Counted from the stretch's first letter, positions 1 to 12,242 are shown. The stretch: DNA of 58,764 nt from Symsagittifera roscoffensis (GCF_963678635.1 NW_026971456.1:1-58764); one strand, 5' to 3'. A program made the numbers and translations. The notes: generated by a model not told the origin, from the letters alone.

Positions 1-2999
1 GATACGATAAACCCTGATCGAACAAAAACAAACTAAATCAATATAGAAACTTACATGGTATAGAAAACAGTTAACACGTTTTCAAGTCTAACCTGAAAAT
101 GAAGTACTATGCAAATACCACAAACCATTTTCCGAATTCAGCATTCAGATATTTTTGTCAAATACGAAAAACGTTTCGACATGAAAACAGATAAACTAAT
201 TCACGACATGCACGAACCAATTCGAAATAGAGAAGACAAAAAACCTCACATCTCCGTAACATTTCAGAAGAAAAACGGAAACTTTGGAGGAAAAATTCGT
301 CCAGAAAATACAGATAGTACAAGATTGGAAGAAATTTCACTAATGATTATTACCTACTTTGGCGTAATCCAGTATTATATTCACCTCGATATGAAATTAA
401 ATTACACAATAAGCAGAATTTTTCAAGAACTGTTACTTTCCGAATTACAAATACTACAATCTCTCAAATTAGCAGTACTCAAAATACCCTGCGAATGATA
501 TCTATTATCAGGCAACCGTTCAAACTTTCTTGACTACGATGGAAATTTTCGTTGGTATTACAATTGCACTAAAAAAGTTTCACCACTTTATGCTTTTGAA
601 GACAAAAGATACTACCAACGCATATCAATTTTTTATGAAACATAAAGTACATTTTGTAGATACTCTATCAAACCGAGCAGTGTTTTGGGTTACAGCTTTT
701 ACATGTGGATCTGAAAATATCCACAATGTAGTAGAGCTTAACCCAAACAAAGATAAAAATTAACTTCTAACTCCATACCCTACTTTCAGGCCACCTATAA
801 AAAAAGTGTTCACCAAAAAGTATACGTGCAATCGCTCGTAACCCAAATATAGATCTACAATCAATAAAATTTCACTCAAAAACCGACATATATCATCACA
901 TTAGAATACAAAAACTTCAAAAATTTCTCAATAAAATGGACTTAATCCAGAGACAATCAATCGATCAAAACCTACCTAATATGCTCGCTGAAACAACAGG
1001 TTTTTCAGACATTTACCGACAAGACTACAGTGGATGTTTTAAAGACATCAAAGACTATTTATACCTAAAGTGAGAAAAATATCACCCACAAAATAATTCT
1101 CCAATCAAAAATTTTAGTTTTTTACACATCAGAAACAAAAAACCTCACATCTCCGTAACATTTCAGAAAAAAAACGGAAACTTTGGAGGAAAAATTCGTC
1201 CAGAAAATACAGATAGTACAAGATTGGAAGAAATTTCACTAATGATTATTACCTACTTTGGCGTAATCCACTATTATATTCACCTCGATATGAAATTAAA
1301 TTACACAATAAGCAGAATTTTTCAAGAACTGTTACTTTCCGAATTACAAATACTACAATCTCTCAAATTAGCAGTACTCAAAATACCCTGCGAATGATAT
1401 CTATTATCAGGCAACCGTTCAAACTTTCTTGACTTCGATGGAAATTTTCGTTGGTATTACAATTGCACTAAAAAAGTTTCACCACTTTATGCTTTTGAAG
1501 ACAAAAGATACTACCAACGCATATCAATTTTTTATGAAACATAAAGTACATTTTGTAGATACTCTATCAAACCGAGCAGTGTTTTGGGTTACAGCTTTTA
1601 CATGTGAATCTGAAAATATCCACAATGTAGTAGAGCTTAACCCAAACAAAGATAAAAATTATCTTCTAACTCCATGCCCTACTTTCAGGCCACCTATAAA
1701 AAAAATTTTCACCAAAAAGTATACGTGCAATCGCTCGTAACCCAAATATAGATCTACAATCAATAAAATTTCACTCGAAAACCGACATATATCATCACAT
1801 TAGAATACAAAAACTTCAAAAATTTCTCAATAAAATGGACTTAATCCAGAGACAATCAATCGATCAAAACCTACTTAATATTCTCGCTGAAACAGCAGGT
1901 TTTTCAGACATTTACCGACAAGACTACAGTGGATGTTTTAAAGACATCAAAGACTATTTATACCTAAAGTGAGAAAAATATCACCCACAAGATAATTCTC
2001 CAATGAAAAATTTTAGTTTTTTACACATCAGAAACAAACACCTAGCCTTTCTTTTCTCGCTTTTGAAAACAATCTACAATACATGGGCAGAATATACACA
2101 AGTCAATAGACAAGCTAGCGTTGCCCGCATTTTATTTTTCCGGATTTTTCGAAATAATTTCACCTCAACTAATTAATTCCTTCTTGACGCACAAGTCAGT
2201 GAACACAATAAAAAACTTAACAACGAAAACGAATATGATACTCCACAAGATAATACAAACACAACGCCCAGAGCATCATCACAATTACATAGTTTACACA
2301 ATAACCAGCTCTATCATTAGTACCACAAAGCTATCGAAATACACTTTCGACCTCCGAATGACCAACACATAATAGCAGGTTTTTCCGACATTCACCGACA
2401 AGACTACACTGGATGTTTAAGAAACATCAAAAACTTTATATACCTAAAGTGAGAAAAACATCGCCCACAAGATAATTCTCCAATCAATAATTTTAGTTCT
2501 TTACACACTCCTAGCATTTCTTTTCTCGCTTTAGAAAGGAATCTACAATACATAGGCAAAATATACACAAATCAGTAGACAAACTAGCGTTGCACGCATT
2601 TTATTTGCAGGATTTTTTGAAATAGCTTCCACTTCAATTAATTAAATCCTTTTTGACGCACAAGTCAGTGAATACAAAAAATAATTATCAATGAAAACGA
2701 ATATGATACTCCACAAGGTAATACAAACACAACACCTAGAGCATCATCCCATTTAAATAGTTTACACAATAACCAGCTCTATCATTAGTACCACAAAGCT
2801 ATCGAAATACACTTTCGACCTCCGAATGAACAATACATACTCACAGTATTGCCCTATATATGAGATTGCCCTATATCTCATATAGCACTCTAACAACGAA
2901 CTATAGATGACACATATGAACAAAATGTAGAAAAACCACACACCTTAATTTTTCATTCTCAGAATAATCATCTTTTTAGCACACGATGAGCCGACAAGT
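1..2999 (+). pseudogene. env-like retroelement relic, partial, internally duplicated
   Basis: The plus-strand translation matches the middle and C-terminal parts of the env-like reading frames at 17403-15515, in the same order: a segment with an EKGFDM-like motif, the TISRIF boundary, a VHFVDTLS-type segment, then the hydrophobic VNRQASVAR-type region near the C-terminus. Frames are short (109-498, 530-763, 1429-1740, 2121-2372) and broken by stops. The copy is cut off at the window start. It contains a tandem duplication of 899 bp (about 238-1136 and 1137-2035) and a more diverged one of about 480 bp (1894-2373 and 2374-2843). It ends at 2983-2999 with the same ATGAGCCGACAA sequence that starts ORF D at 15518. 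This is a decayed relative of the 18.5-kb element. It is not an intact gene. Confidence 0.75.
238..2035 (+). repeat. tandem duplication, 899-bp unit, two copies
   Basis: The sequence from about 238 recurs from about 1137 with only scattered single-base differences. For example, acctcacatctccgtaacat occurs at offset 899. The second copy ends near 2035, where the sequence diverges into the downstream env-like region. Both copies carry the same frame breaks, so duplication followed decay. Confidence 0.85.
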
Positions 3000-4865
3000 T
3001 TTTTCATCGAGCATATTAGGTAGGTTTTGATCGATTGATTGTCTCTGGATTAAGTCCTTTTTTTGAGAAGTTTTTGAAGTTTTTGTATTCTAATGTGATG
3101 ATGTATGTCGGTTTTCGAGTGAAATTTTATTGATTGTAGATCTATATTTGGATTACGAGCGATTGCACGTATACTTTTCGGTGAAAGTTTTTTTTATAGG
3201 TGGCCTTAAAGTAGGGTATGGAGTTAGTAGATAACTTTTTATCTTTGTTTGGGTTAAGCTCTCCTACATTTTGGATATTTTCAGATCCACATGGAGCAGC
3301 TGCATCCCAAAAAAATGTTCGGCTGGATAGAGTATCTATAAAACGTACTTTATTTTTCATAAAATATTGATATTCGTTGGTAGCACCTTTTGTCTTCAAA
3401 AGCATAAATTGGTGAAACCTTTTTAGTGCAATTGTAATACCAATGAATGTTTCCTTTGTAGTCAGGAAAACTTGAACGGTTGTCTGATAATAGATATCCT
3501 TCGTAGGGCAGTTTGAGTACTGCTTATGCGAGAGATTGTAGTATTTGTAAATCGGAAAGTAACAATTCTTAAAAAATTCTGCCTGGTGTGTAATCTATTT
3601 TCATATCGAGATAAAAATCATAGTTGATTGCGCCAAAGTAAGTAATAATCTTAAGTGAAAGATCTTTCAATCTTGTACTATCTGTGTTTTCTGGACGAAC
3701 TTTTCCTCCAAAGTATCCGTTTTTCTTCGAAAATGTTAAGAGGATGTGAGGCTTTTCGTCTTCTCTATTTCTACTTGGTTCGTGCATGTCGTGAAATAGT
3801 TCAACTGTTTTCCTGTCGAAACCTTTCTGTCGTGACAAGAATATCTGAATACTGTATTCAAAAAATGATTCGGGGTATTTGCATGCTACTTCATTTTCAG
3901 GTTTGATTTGAAAACGTGTTAATTTTTTTCTATACCATGTAAGTGTTTACATTGAATTGGGTTTGTTCTTGTTCCATCAAGGTTTATCGTATCGAATGGT
4001 ATTGAGTTTATAAAATTCGAACTTTTTTGTCTGCTTTACAGTTTGACTGATTATTGATTCCAATATGGGTACCCACTTTTTATCGTGTAAGTCATAAGTT
4101 AACGTCCGTTTGCGCCATAGTACGGAATTTCCTCGTCTAGTTGCACATGAACTTAGTGGTGTTACAGTTCTGCTTGATGTGAGGATTCTGGGAAAACCTA
4201 AAAACTTACTGATTCAAAACATTCGTTTTTGTTTGTGACTATTTTTAAGCGTTCGAGTTCATTTTTACAATCTTCAGGGTCAAAAGAAAAATTTTTTTTT
4301 CAAAATTAGTTTGGTATAAAGTTCAATAGTCGAGTCTGTTTTGTTTCCATTTGAAACTTGTGAACAATGTATTTTCTTTTCGGAGAATTTTCCTGAAAAT
4401 TTATATCCTTTCATAGTTGTAGCTCGGGCTTTTGAGTAAAGTGTAGCTACTACGCTTGTTGATTCGATATCTTGTGGTTCAGATCCACAATGGTTGACAT
4501 GAATAATTGCGTATTTATGTAAATTTTTTTGTTGATCATCTTCTCAATCTTAGTGTGTCACACGGAGATCTTGTGGTCCTATTCGGGGGGAAAGATTTTT
4601 GTGGTTTATGGGTTCAAGTTGTACTAATAGGGAAAACTTTTTTGAAAAAACTAATAAAATATACATTCGTACGATAGCCCTGAAAAAGGAGTATAAAATG
4701 TTATCTAACATACAGTCTTTTTTGTATATCTGTCGTATTCAAGTATTAGTTCTGTTGTAATAAATGGAGATGTAAAGATTGAGCTATGATTTCTGGTGGT
4801 GACAATGACGAAGGATGATGTACTAAATTATTTAGTCTTACTGTTAATTCAACTTTAAGAGTGAG
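3000..4865 (-). pseudogene. env-like retroelement relic, minus-strand copy
   Basis: Read on the minus strand from 4865 to 3000, this follows the env-like region 18335-16240 of the large element: the end of the preceding Pro-rich frame, the glycoprotein N-terminus, the cysteine-rich middle and the VHFVDTLS-type segment. Open stretches include 3569-3838 and 3142-3405. Stops and frameshifts break everything else. The left edge is the inverted junction near 3000, so the C-terminal membrane part is missing. Divergence from the 18.5-kb element is clearly larger than that between that element's two LTRs, so it comes from an older or separate lineage. Confidence 0.7.
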
Positions 4866-6429
4866 TCTTTTTGGTTATTTATATACTTTTATACACGTAT
4901 TTTTTATATACGTGTCAACTTGGTCTCGATTTGGTTTTTGTTTGGAAGCGAAGATGAAGATAATCAATCTGAATTCAGTATAAAATTTAGTAACAAAAAT
5001 TTTCTGTTAGCTTTTTGTGAGATTTTATAGGAATAAAAAAAGCCTTTTCTCGACTAATCCAAAACTGCACTGGTTTTCCGTTCCTAATAACCAATTTTGT
5101 CAAAGTAATGATTTCATCGATTTTTCCTTTTGTTTTTTTTATTGTTTTTACAGCTTACAACAATTTTTTTTGCGTTTCATTTCTATTTACTTTCCCTGTT
5201 CATGCTTTTGTAATGTTTTTCTTTTTTTTTCTGTTACATCCTAGTAAATAAACTATAGTCGATTATAGGAGGGCCTTGGGTGTCCCATGCATGAAGATAC
5301 GCAAGGGAATTAGGGTTTTGTACTGTTGTAATGTTTTTCTCTTTTTCTGATCCCATCCCAGTAAATAGGTTGGCGTCAATTTTAGGGTGGAGTGGGGGGG
5401 GGGGGGGGGGTGAGTGATTGGCTTTTATCTTAAGATACGAACAAAAAATTTGAGTTCGAGCATGTTGCGTTTTAAAAAGGATAGAGAATCTGATAGATTT
5501 TTGGAAAAAGAAAGAGACTTGTTGGTCAAAAAGTAAAACACTATAAAAAAGTTTTTTGTTGTTTCTTTATCTATGATACGTTTTGAAGGGAGAATAGCAA
5601 AAAGTATATAAAAGTGACTGCTTTGCCTAATAAATTTGTAACAAAATCAGAATAAAAATCAATTACTGGAATCACTTAAAATTGAACGCTAAAGAAATTC
5701 ATACGCGCTGAAAGTTTTGATTGAACTTCATCATCTTGCACGTTTTGAAATGAAACAAAGAGCTTTGCATCGTCTGCTAAGATGTAGCAACCATATGATT
5801 TACGGCTCCAAAACCTTTAAGGTTTTCCTTGAGGGTTTATTTAAGAGTGATCGCTTTTTCGAAAACTTTCTTGTTTTGTATCACAGATACGCCACGACAG
5901 TCCTCCAGAAGCTTTTTTTGTCTTTTATTGCTGAATTTGATTGAAACAGCTTGAAAGTTGTAGCTAAAATAAAACTTGCTCGATACACACAGCACGTCAG
6001 TACATGCAAAATTCTCTGCTCATAGTTCAGGCTCTCATTTAAGGTTTAATGGACAGTACAAAACTTACGATGTAGATTTTTCTAAAGTAGGTCATCAAAA
6101 TCCCCATTTTTGTATAAAAAAACTACCTATAGCAAATCGGTATCGATCTTCAACTCTTCGAAGTTCTTTAACCTCAAAACTGATTGAATAAAAAACATTT
6201 TAGTACGTCTTCAACTGCCTAAGTACAATCTGTTAGGTTTAAGAATTCAAGTTTTCGTGTACTGTATCCAGCCTTTTGAGTAAAAATTAATTGATAGGTG
6301 TGTGAGATAACCGTATTATTATACAATTTTTGCTGATCGTTTTGTCTGAGTATATCGATTTTATGATTTCCGTGAGAGTAACATTCTAACAGCTTAATTG
6401 TCTTAGCGAAAACGCCACACCAAGGGTTT
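4866..6429. other. no recognisable gene; AT-rich, short repeats
   Basis: Only short open frames are present (for example 5717-5944 and 5976-6191), and I recognise none of them. A segment of about 65 bp starting near 5211 is repeated in altered form near 5328 (gtaatgtttttct through gtaaata). A run of 17 G lies at 5394-5410. A small inverted repeat (cacgtat / atacgtg) lies near 4894-4914. Confidence 0.5.
5394..5410 (+). repeat. G homopolymer, 17 bases
   Basis: An uninterrupted run of 17 G on the plus strand in an AT-rich setting. It could form a G-quadruplex and is also a typical site of length error in assemblies. Confidence 0.9.
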
Positions 6430-7072
6430 TTGATCCTATTCTTATGACATCAACCACTGCTCTGGCGGACAATTTGGACCAGCAAAAACTCTCTTGAGCA
6501 TCTCATTGACGCCTTGGAAACCAATACTACAATGTAAAAGGCAGACTCACTCAAAGGTTTTGGACTCATGAAGAATCAGTAGTAGCAAGACATATGCACT
6601 TGTAGCATGATATGTGACATGGGCTGTAGTAGCATGACATGTGCACTTGTAAGCAAACGTTATCGAAAAAAAAACGAAAAGAAACAGGTCCATTTTTTCA
6701 ACTCTAACGGCAAGACAAATGAACTGATCTCAGATGAACAGCAATTAGACAACGCGATCTAAAATGTGAAAGATTTATATAGAAAAGGAATCTGGAGGTA
6801 CGTTTGTCAACAGCTAAAAACACTAAAAGGTTACGTTCGAACATTAGACGTGAATGAACGTTTGTCAAATTAAGTTTGCTGGTTTTCTCTCAAGGATACA
6901 TTGGTTGTTAATTGTTCATCGACATGTTCAAAGGACCTGGGATTAACAAGCGAAGATTGACGATTAGCCAAAAGTTACAGCACTTGAACTCAACTCTGAC
7001 AGGTGACGCAGACAAGTTACTACATTCAGTAACGAATACCTGTGACAAATTTTGAAACGATAACAAGGACCA

Positions 7073-7300
7073 ATGCGACAACGAACGTTTAGTTTTGTGA
7101 ACGCGATTGCATGTGATGTTCATGCGGAGATTATTGACAATAGGAAAACCCCAGCATCTCTAAAATCTCATGGAAACTGCAGAGGAGCACCGACTTGTTT
7201 GCTTAATCATGGACACCTACAAGATCATCCAAACTTTCATTTTTTTTTGATGGAGCGAATTGCCATTGAAAAACCGGAAACAAGGGAAAAATTTACTTAA
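7073..7300 (+). pseudogene. BEL/Pao gag-like zinc-binding segment, degraded
   Basis: This open plus-strand stretch of 75 codons contains TCLLNHGHLQDHPNFHFFL followed by basic residues. It resembles the Cys/His-rich region after the BEL/Pao capsid (C-x2-C-x-G-H type), with cysteines replaced. Its place upstream of the RT relic supports the reading. Weak on its own. Confidence 0.4.
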
Positions 7301-8739
7301 GAAAGAAAACTCCAGCGTTGCGATCAGCTGGAAAGTTTATTCGAAGAAGGATGCCAAGCATTGAAACAACGATTGTTAATCAATAGCTCGACAGGAAATG
7401 AAGTACCACAATACCAAAGACTCTTCAGACAATTCTAACTATATCACACCAGGGCAAACACGAATGGTAAAGAGAAATTATCGGATCTAGAGATGCAATA
7501 TTTTTGAAAAATTTTCAATTCATTAGAAACATGAAATGATCAACTGTCTGAATGAAATTTGTTCATTGAGGACTACTAGACATCAACCTCGAAATCGGAT
7601 GGAAGTTTTCTCTGGGTCTCATGTCAAGGAATGCTGACAAAAGAACAGCATAAGAAACGACAATACACCGCAGCACAGCAGACATCAGTATAAGTTGAGA
7701 AGACGACAAAATTTTAATGGAGTAGCACCTCATTGAAAACGTTTCCGGATTAAGTTTTGTGCAAACTGCCATTATTCCACTTGAGAACTACAAAAAATTA
7801 GTTCATTTTTTTTGGAGTTTGAATCTTCCGCATCGCATAGCAGTTTCGTAAGAGAAGCGACTGTCAAGTGCTTCTAGATAAGTAGATAGAAACTGGCAAC
7901 AAGGGTTTGGGTAGTTGATTGAAACGACATTTCCAACAAAAGGTAAGAGTTCATCTTTTCAAATTATCTACGGCGAGCTCTAACACGATAGAAGTGAATA
8001 TTTATGCAGTAAATAGACAACTCAATCGATTGCGCATCTCGGGCAATTTCATTACCAGCTCTAGCATGCCATGATTATTGTGGAAAGGACCAAGACAACT
8101 GGACGTGAGCAGAGTCAATTCAAGTGGAGATGATTCAAGATAAGATAACACAATGGACGACAAAGGAATTATTTCAATGGTGACAGTAGAAAAGGAGAAC
8201 AGATTCCTAGATCTGCTGACGAGGTTTTCACTGCTTTATTGTCAGGATCTTAGGCTACATCGAAAGAACTCAAACTATACTGAATGATAAAAACAAAAGT
8301 ATGGTGTTTGGTTACAACTGCTTTGGAAAACTGATATTTTGGGTTGCCCCTAATGCGATGTACCGCTGGTTTTGTGACGATAGCTAATTGCGCCAAAGCA
8401 ACCATTTCGAGGAGGAAAACTAGGGCAGCAACAAAAACAACAATAAAATAGTCCAATCAAAAGGATGAAGACAACTTGAAGCCTAGACAGGGGAGCAAAA
8501 TCAATCCCGAGAAACTGAATCAATTGACTTAAAACTGGAATCCTGGAAAAAACTTATCAAAACAAATGTTGGAACCTTGGCGGGTGCAGAGTCAACTCAA
8601 TCAAACGTTTCTTCGGTCTGAAACGTAAATTTAATTAGGATGTTGCTTTGGAGACTCCGTACCTAGACATCAATTCCATCACTGCGGTCTTATAAACTAG
8701 GAGTCACTTTTGACGCTTGGGTTCACTGTATACATTGTC

Positions 8740-9300
8740 AAGAAGTATAGTCATGCGACTCCTAAAAAAGGATCATGATTACCACCGAATTCTCTGGAGA
8801 TCTGGGCCCAACTAACCAAAAGAAACTTATAGGTTTACACGAGTGACATTTAGGCTTGCTAGTATTTGCCACTATTCTGTACGATCGCTCATAGAAACAG
8901 GTAAGCAAATTTGTGTCACAGATACAATCAGACGAGTCTTCTACGTCGATGTTTGTTTGATTGGCGCAAATGACATATCCTCTCCTAAAAAGCTGATCGT
9001 TAATTTTAGAGTTCAACTGCAACAAGACAGTTTCCTCTGCAAAAAACTGTAAGCAGCACAATAGAATTCATCGAATCCTTGCCCAGTGAATTGCACCAAG
9101 ACAAACACAAGTTTTCAGTTGAATAATACTCTGTGAATGTATTATGAATCAAGTGGCTTCCGGTAAACAATGTCTTGGTCTTCAAACTATGTCTTTGTCT
9201 TCAAGTAAGGGAGAACCTGAAAACGATCTCTATTCCCAGACATCTCGAAAATATTTGATCCACTGCGCTATCTGACTCCGATAGCTCTTGGTTTGAAACT
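8740..9300 (+). pseudogene. BEL/Pao reverse transcriptase fragment, degraded
   Basis: Plus-strand frames give RVTFRLASICHYSVRSL (equivalent to the FG-x-x-S-x-P primer-grip region), then FYVDVCLIGAND, where the family has Y-V-D-D. KIFDPLRYLTPIALGLKL follows, matching the FDPLG-L-SP motif found after the RT palm in Pao elements. The second catalytic aspartate is replaced by valine, so it could not polymerise even if translated. Stops interrupt the frame after 9052. Confidence 0.7.
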
Positions 9301-10099
9301 CATTGTAAAATCCTCATGGTCGGGAGGTTCGATTGACTCGATAACACGATGGAGACGTTTCTGAGCTGGAGGACTAAAACGCACACCTTGAAGTAGTTTG
9401 AGGTTTGTTTTGTTGTTGAGGTTTGTACCGGGACATGTTGTTGAGGTTTGTTTTGTACTTCAGTTGTCTTGGGATACATCAGACACAGCATGAGTCAGTT
9501 GCATCAACATCAGGGTCGTGAAGAGAAAGTAAAAAACATTCTTCTGGCTAAACCAAGAACTGAATTTTTGAAACCTGTGGTGATCCAGAAGTTGGAAAAC
9601 TGTACAGCTGTGTTAGGATGCATTTTATGGCATTATTGGAAAAAACCTCTTCAAAAAAAAACACCTAAGAGAAGTTTCTGGATGATCAGATGCCCCGTTG
9701 TTTTGGTAAACCAACAAGACCATAAACGTCTGGATCACCTTTGTTCGCAATCGAGTTTATAAAAAAACAGAAATTTTATAACCCAATCAACTGGCGCCAT
9801 GTACGAAGTGAGGAAAACCCATCGGATGCAGCTACTAGGGGACTTTTTTCAATGACGCCGAAAAACTCCTCACTCTGGTAGTATGAACCCAGCTGGCTCT
9901 CTGAGCTTTGGATTCCAGATCAATCAATGGGTCTCTGCTATATTGCGTTGTCTGCATACTTGTATTCTGCTACCTTTTTGCATTTTACAAGACGAAAAAT
10001 TGAGAAGATGGTATTTACGATCATCCAGTTTCGTTGATGAGCAGACGCAATGCCAATCTGAATAAGAATTGAAACGAAACAAAAAATATGGACAACCAG

Positions 10100-10960
10100 T
10101 TGCGAAGAAGAGCCCTCTTCCGCGACTCTACACTTTTGTTGATGACAGAGTCATCAATGGGGGTGGGAGATTGAGTTCGCAAATGATCGGCGCAACCAAA
10201 TTGTGATGCCCAAGAAAAATCGGCTGGCAAAATTCGTCTTACAGGACATTCATCTAATGTTTCTAAATGCTTTTTGCAAACGCGATGATAGCTGAACTTC
10301 TTCGATCCTTCTGAATTGTCAAAGCATGAACAGAGACTTGTCACCTAAAACGAGACTGCGTGAAGTGCCAACTATTCAAAGGCTGAGTTAACCACCATTG
10401 ATGGAAGAGACCTACCCAAAAAAAATAACAGCCTCACTTCACTTTACTCATAATTTTGTGGACTTTGTTGGTCTTTTCGCGTTCCGGGATGGCAAAAAGC
10501 CTTTAAAATTAAACATGTTATGGTTTGTATGTTTCCCAACAACGGCAGTTTATTTGGATTTAACATCGAGTTTGTTTTCACAGTCTTGTACTGCTACTGT
10601 TAGACGAGTTTGTGCTAGACGTGAAGCTCCAGCGAGGATTTGCTCTAGCAATCGACTGACCTTGGCTGGAATTAGAAAAGAACTAAAGCATGAACTCCAA
10701 TTGAACCTAAAGAAGAAATTCAAAAAAATTAATTGCGAAGGCTGCAAATGAGATTGGAATCGCATGGACAAGGATTGACCCAGAAGCTCTTCACTTTGAT
10801 GGTATTTGGGAATCAGTAGTGAAACTTGCAGTTAGAGAAGAGTCATGGGTAACAATGTTTTGACGTACCAGGTACTTTCGACTGTGCTCTGCGACATTTA
10901 AGCAATCCTGAACTCAAGACCGCTCCTTCCGATTTCTACCTATGTTTCTGACCGATGAGC
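10100..10960 (+). pseudogene. BEL/Pao integrase fragment, degraded
   Basis: The stretch 10100-10350 reads FVDDRVINGGGRL, the family's D-G-x-I-x-V-GGRL motif ahead of the integrase zinc-binding fold. The stretch 10398-10751 reads NFVDFVGLF and FPTTAVYLDLTSSL (core strands around the first catalytic Asp and after it). The equivalent of SDNGTNF is SSNRLTLAG, so the second catalytic Asp is lost. Near 10896 an AILNSRPL motif typical of the Pao integrase C-terminal part follows. It is a clear but inactive relic. Confidence 0.75.
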
Positions 10961-11355
10961 TCATACACCATCTATGATACTGACAGGAAAAGAGATGTGC
11001 CAATACCAGTCCGCCTAACACCAGCTATCATCCTAACACCAGCTATGACACTAGCAGCAGCTACTATAGTGAAAAGAAAAGAGACGGGTCAATACCAGTA
11101 TCTGCCAATGCCACTTCCCCCACTACTGGATTTATTTCAAAAATGTTCGCCGAAAAACTCATGAAATTAGTTTTTTTTGATAGCTAGAAATCTATGCGAG
11201 GGACGTCTTGTTGTGAAACGCGACTGTTGAATTTAGGGTCCGTTGTTAAGTTCAATAGGTTCATTGAAATACTGAGATTAGATGGTTGTTTGAATATGAG
11301 GGGTTAAGTTTGTGAGTGGCGCAGTCAGGAGTTAAGCTATAAATCATTTGCAAAA

Positions 11356-11535
11356 CTATAGTCCAGGTCGTGAGATGATCATTTCAACGATGACATTGGC
11401 CCCGCGTTGCTCTGCCAATTCCGGTTGCATCGCTAAGAAGTCACAGATCTGTCTAATAAGAGCCGGCAAATTCTCTGACAATTTCCCCTCATAGTCATTT
11501 AAACATTGAGCGACGTGTATCCACTGGTTTGTTGC
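11356..11535 (-). pseudogene. host-like exon, last coding block of the interrupted locus
   Basis: Read leftwards from 11535, this gives about 59 uninterrupted codons including QWIHVAQCLNDYEGKLSENL and QPELAEQRGANVIVEMII, ending in TAG at 11358-11356. Its composition looks like a helical protein segment and differs from nearby retroelement relics. A good splice-acceptor-like sequence (pyrimidine-rich, then CAG) occurs near 11580 on the same strand, but it leads into the alternative frame, so a frameshift near 11505 is possible. I do not recognise the family. Linkage to the blocks at 11674-11821 and 30331-30746 is inferred from strand, order and composition. Confidence 0.4.
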
Positions 11536-11673
11536 TCAAAAATGCGTGTTTGTCATTAATCATAAAGATCTTCCCTGAGGCGAGAGTGTTATATCTTCGG
11601 TTTGGTACACATTTGTTAATTGTATTGTGATTGTCATTGATAATTGGGCTCCTTTTTAAATTTCTCGTCAATT

Positions 11674-11821
11674 ATTGGATCAACGTATGGAACAGTGTAT
11701 GGAACTCGTCAATATGTGAAGGAACAATGCATCCTCAAGACCGGGTAACATCGGCGCTGCGTGCGAAACATCTGCCCAGCTGACAGGCAGTTCGGCTTTT
11801 AGAAAACTCAATCCCGTCATT
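11674..11821 (-). pseudogene. host-like exon continuation on the far side of the giant element
   Basis: If the 18.5-kb element and one copy of its ATTA target duplication are removed, the minus-strand frame ending at 30331 continues in frame here for about 47 codons, including GLSFLKAELPVSWADVSHAA and MLPGLEDALFLHILTSS. A TGA follows at about 11672, overlapping a GT that could be a splice donor. Uninterrupted continuation across an independently defined insertion site is good evidence that this was one exon. Family not recognised. Confidence 0.55.
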
Positions 11822-11825
11822 ATTA
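11822..11825. repeat. target-site duplication ATTA (left)
   Basis: The four bases directly before the left LTR are ATTA. The four bases directly after the right LTR (30331-30334) are also ATTA. Four-base duplications are usual for many Ty3/gypsy elements. Confidence 0.8.
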
Positions 11826-12235
11826 TGAGTTAGGACCGATGTGGTTAACTCATAGAGTAATTTCGGATAGGGTACACCGTCTGCTCGTCACGCTATCTTA
11901 TTTTCGGCCGGATATATTCGTGCAACTTCTTAGTCTAATACCGATCCTAATCTTACTCTTATACTTTCTAGTCTCAGGGTGTTTAACTAGTCTCTGCTAG
12001 GCTCAATAGATCTAGGGTATACTGGTTTGTTGCGGCTGCTGAAGTTCTCTTGGAGAGGCAACTAATTTCTAAGTTAAATTCAAATCTCTCTGGTGCTGAA
12101 ATTACAAGTAATTTCAGCACTTACAAATAAGTGGGTTGTTAGTTAGATGGATCATGATTGGTTAATATTAAATACTTTACAGTGGTAAAATATCTAATTT
12201 ATCCAATCATAAAATATAGTTTAGATCAGGTTCCA
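11826..12235 (-). repeat. 3' LTR of the giant element (410 bp)
   Basis: Direct copy of 29921-30330, with three substitutions, all in the first ~115 plus-strand bases. It carries the same 12-bp-stem hairpin at 12093-12120. In element sense it begins TGGAACC and ends AACTCA. Confidence 0.93.
12093..12120. promoter_or_regulatory. perfect hairpin inside the 3' LTR
   Basis: Stem GTGCTGAAATTA paired with TAATTTCAGCAC around a 4-base loop, with no mismatch. The same structure is at 30188-30215 in the other LTR. Its role (RNA structure, protein site) is unknown. Confidence 0.7.
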
Positions 12236-12242
12236 CCCATCC
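12236..12242 (-). promoter_or_regulatory. candidate polypurine tract of the giant element
   Basis: On the minus strand, GGATGGG lies directly before the TGG that opens the 3' LTR. The position is that of a plus-strand primer, but the tract is short, so this is weak. Confidence 0.4.

Larger units (their letters stand above)
1..3990. repeat. inverted repeat of env-like segments, arms about 1-1000 and 3005-3990
   Basis: The reverse complement of about 3005-3990 matches 1-1000, including the first bases of the window (gatacgataaaccctgatcg against the strand read leftwards from about 3990). Identity is high but imperfect, with many substitutions. The two copies meet near 3000-3005, just after the ATGAGCCGACAA motif of the plus copy. 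A nested or head-on insertion, or an inversion, would produce this layout. Confidence 0.75.
6430..11160 (+). pseudogene. BEL/Pao-type retroelement pol relic
   Basis: Across three plus frames, with frequent stops, the translation follows the usual BEL/Pao order: a gag/zinc-binding segment (7073-7300), diverged protease-like sequence, reverse transcriptase (about 8740-9300), RNase H start (SWDTSDTA near 9466), integrase zinc-binding region (about 10100-10350) and integrase core (about 10430-10960). The motifs are decayed; for example YVDD has become YVDV. I could not find LTRs for it. It is old, judging by the density of stops and the loss of catalytic residues, and it lies in the opposite orientation to the neighbouring 18.5-kb element. 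Confidence 0.7.
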
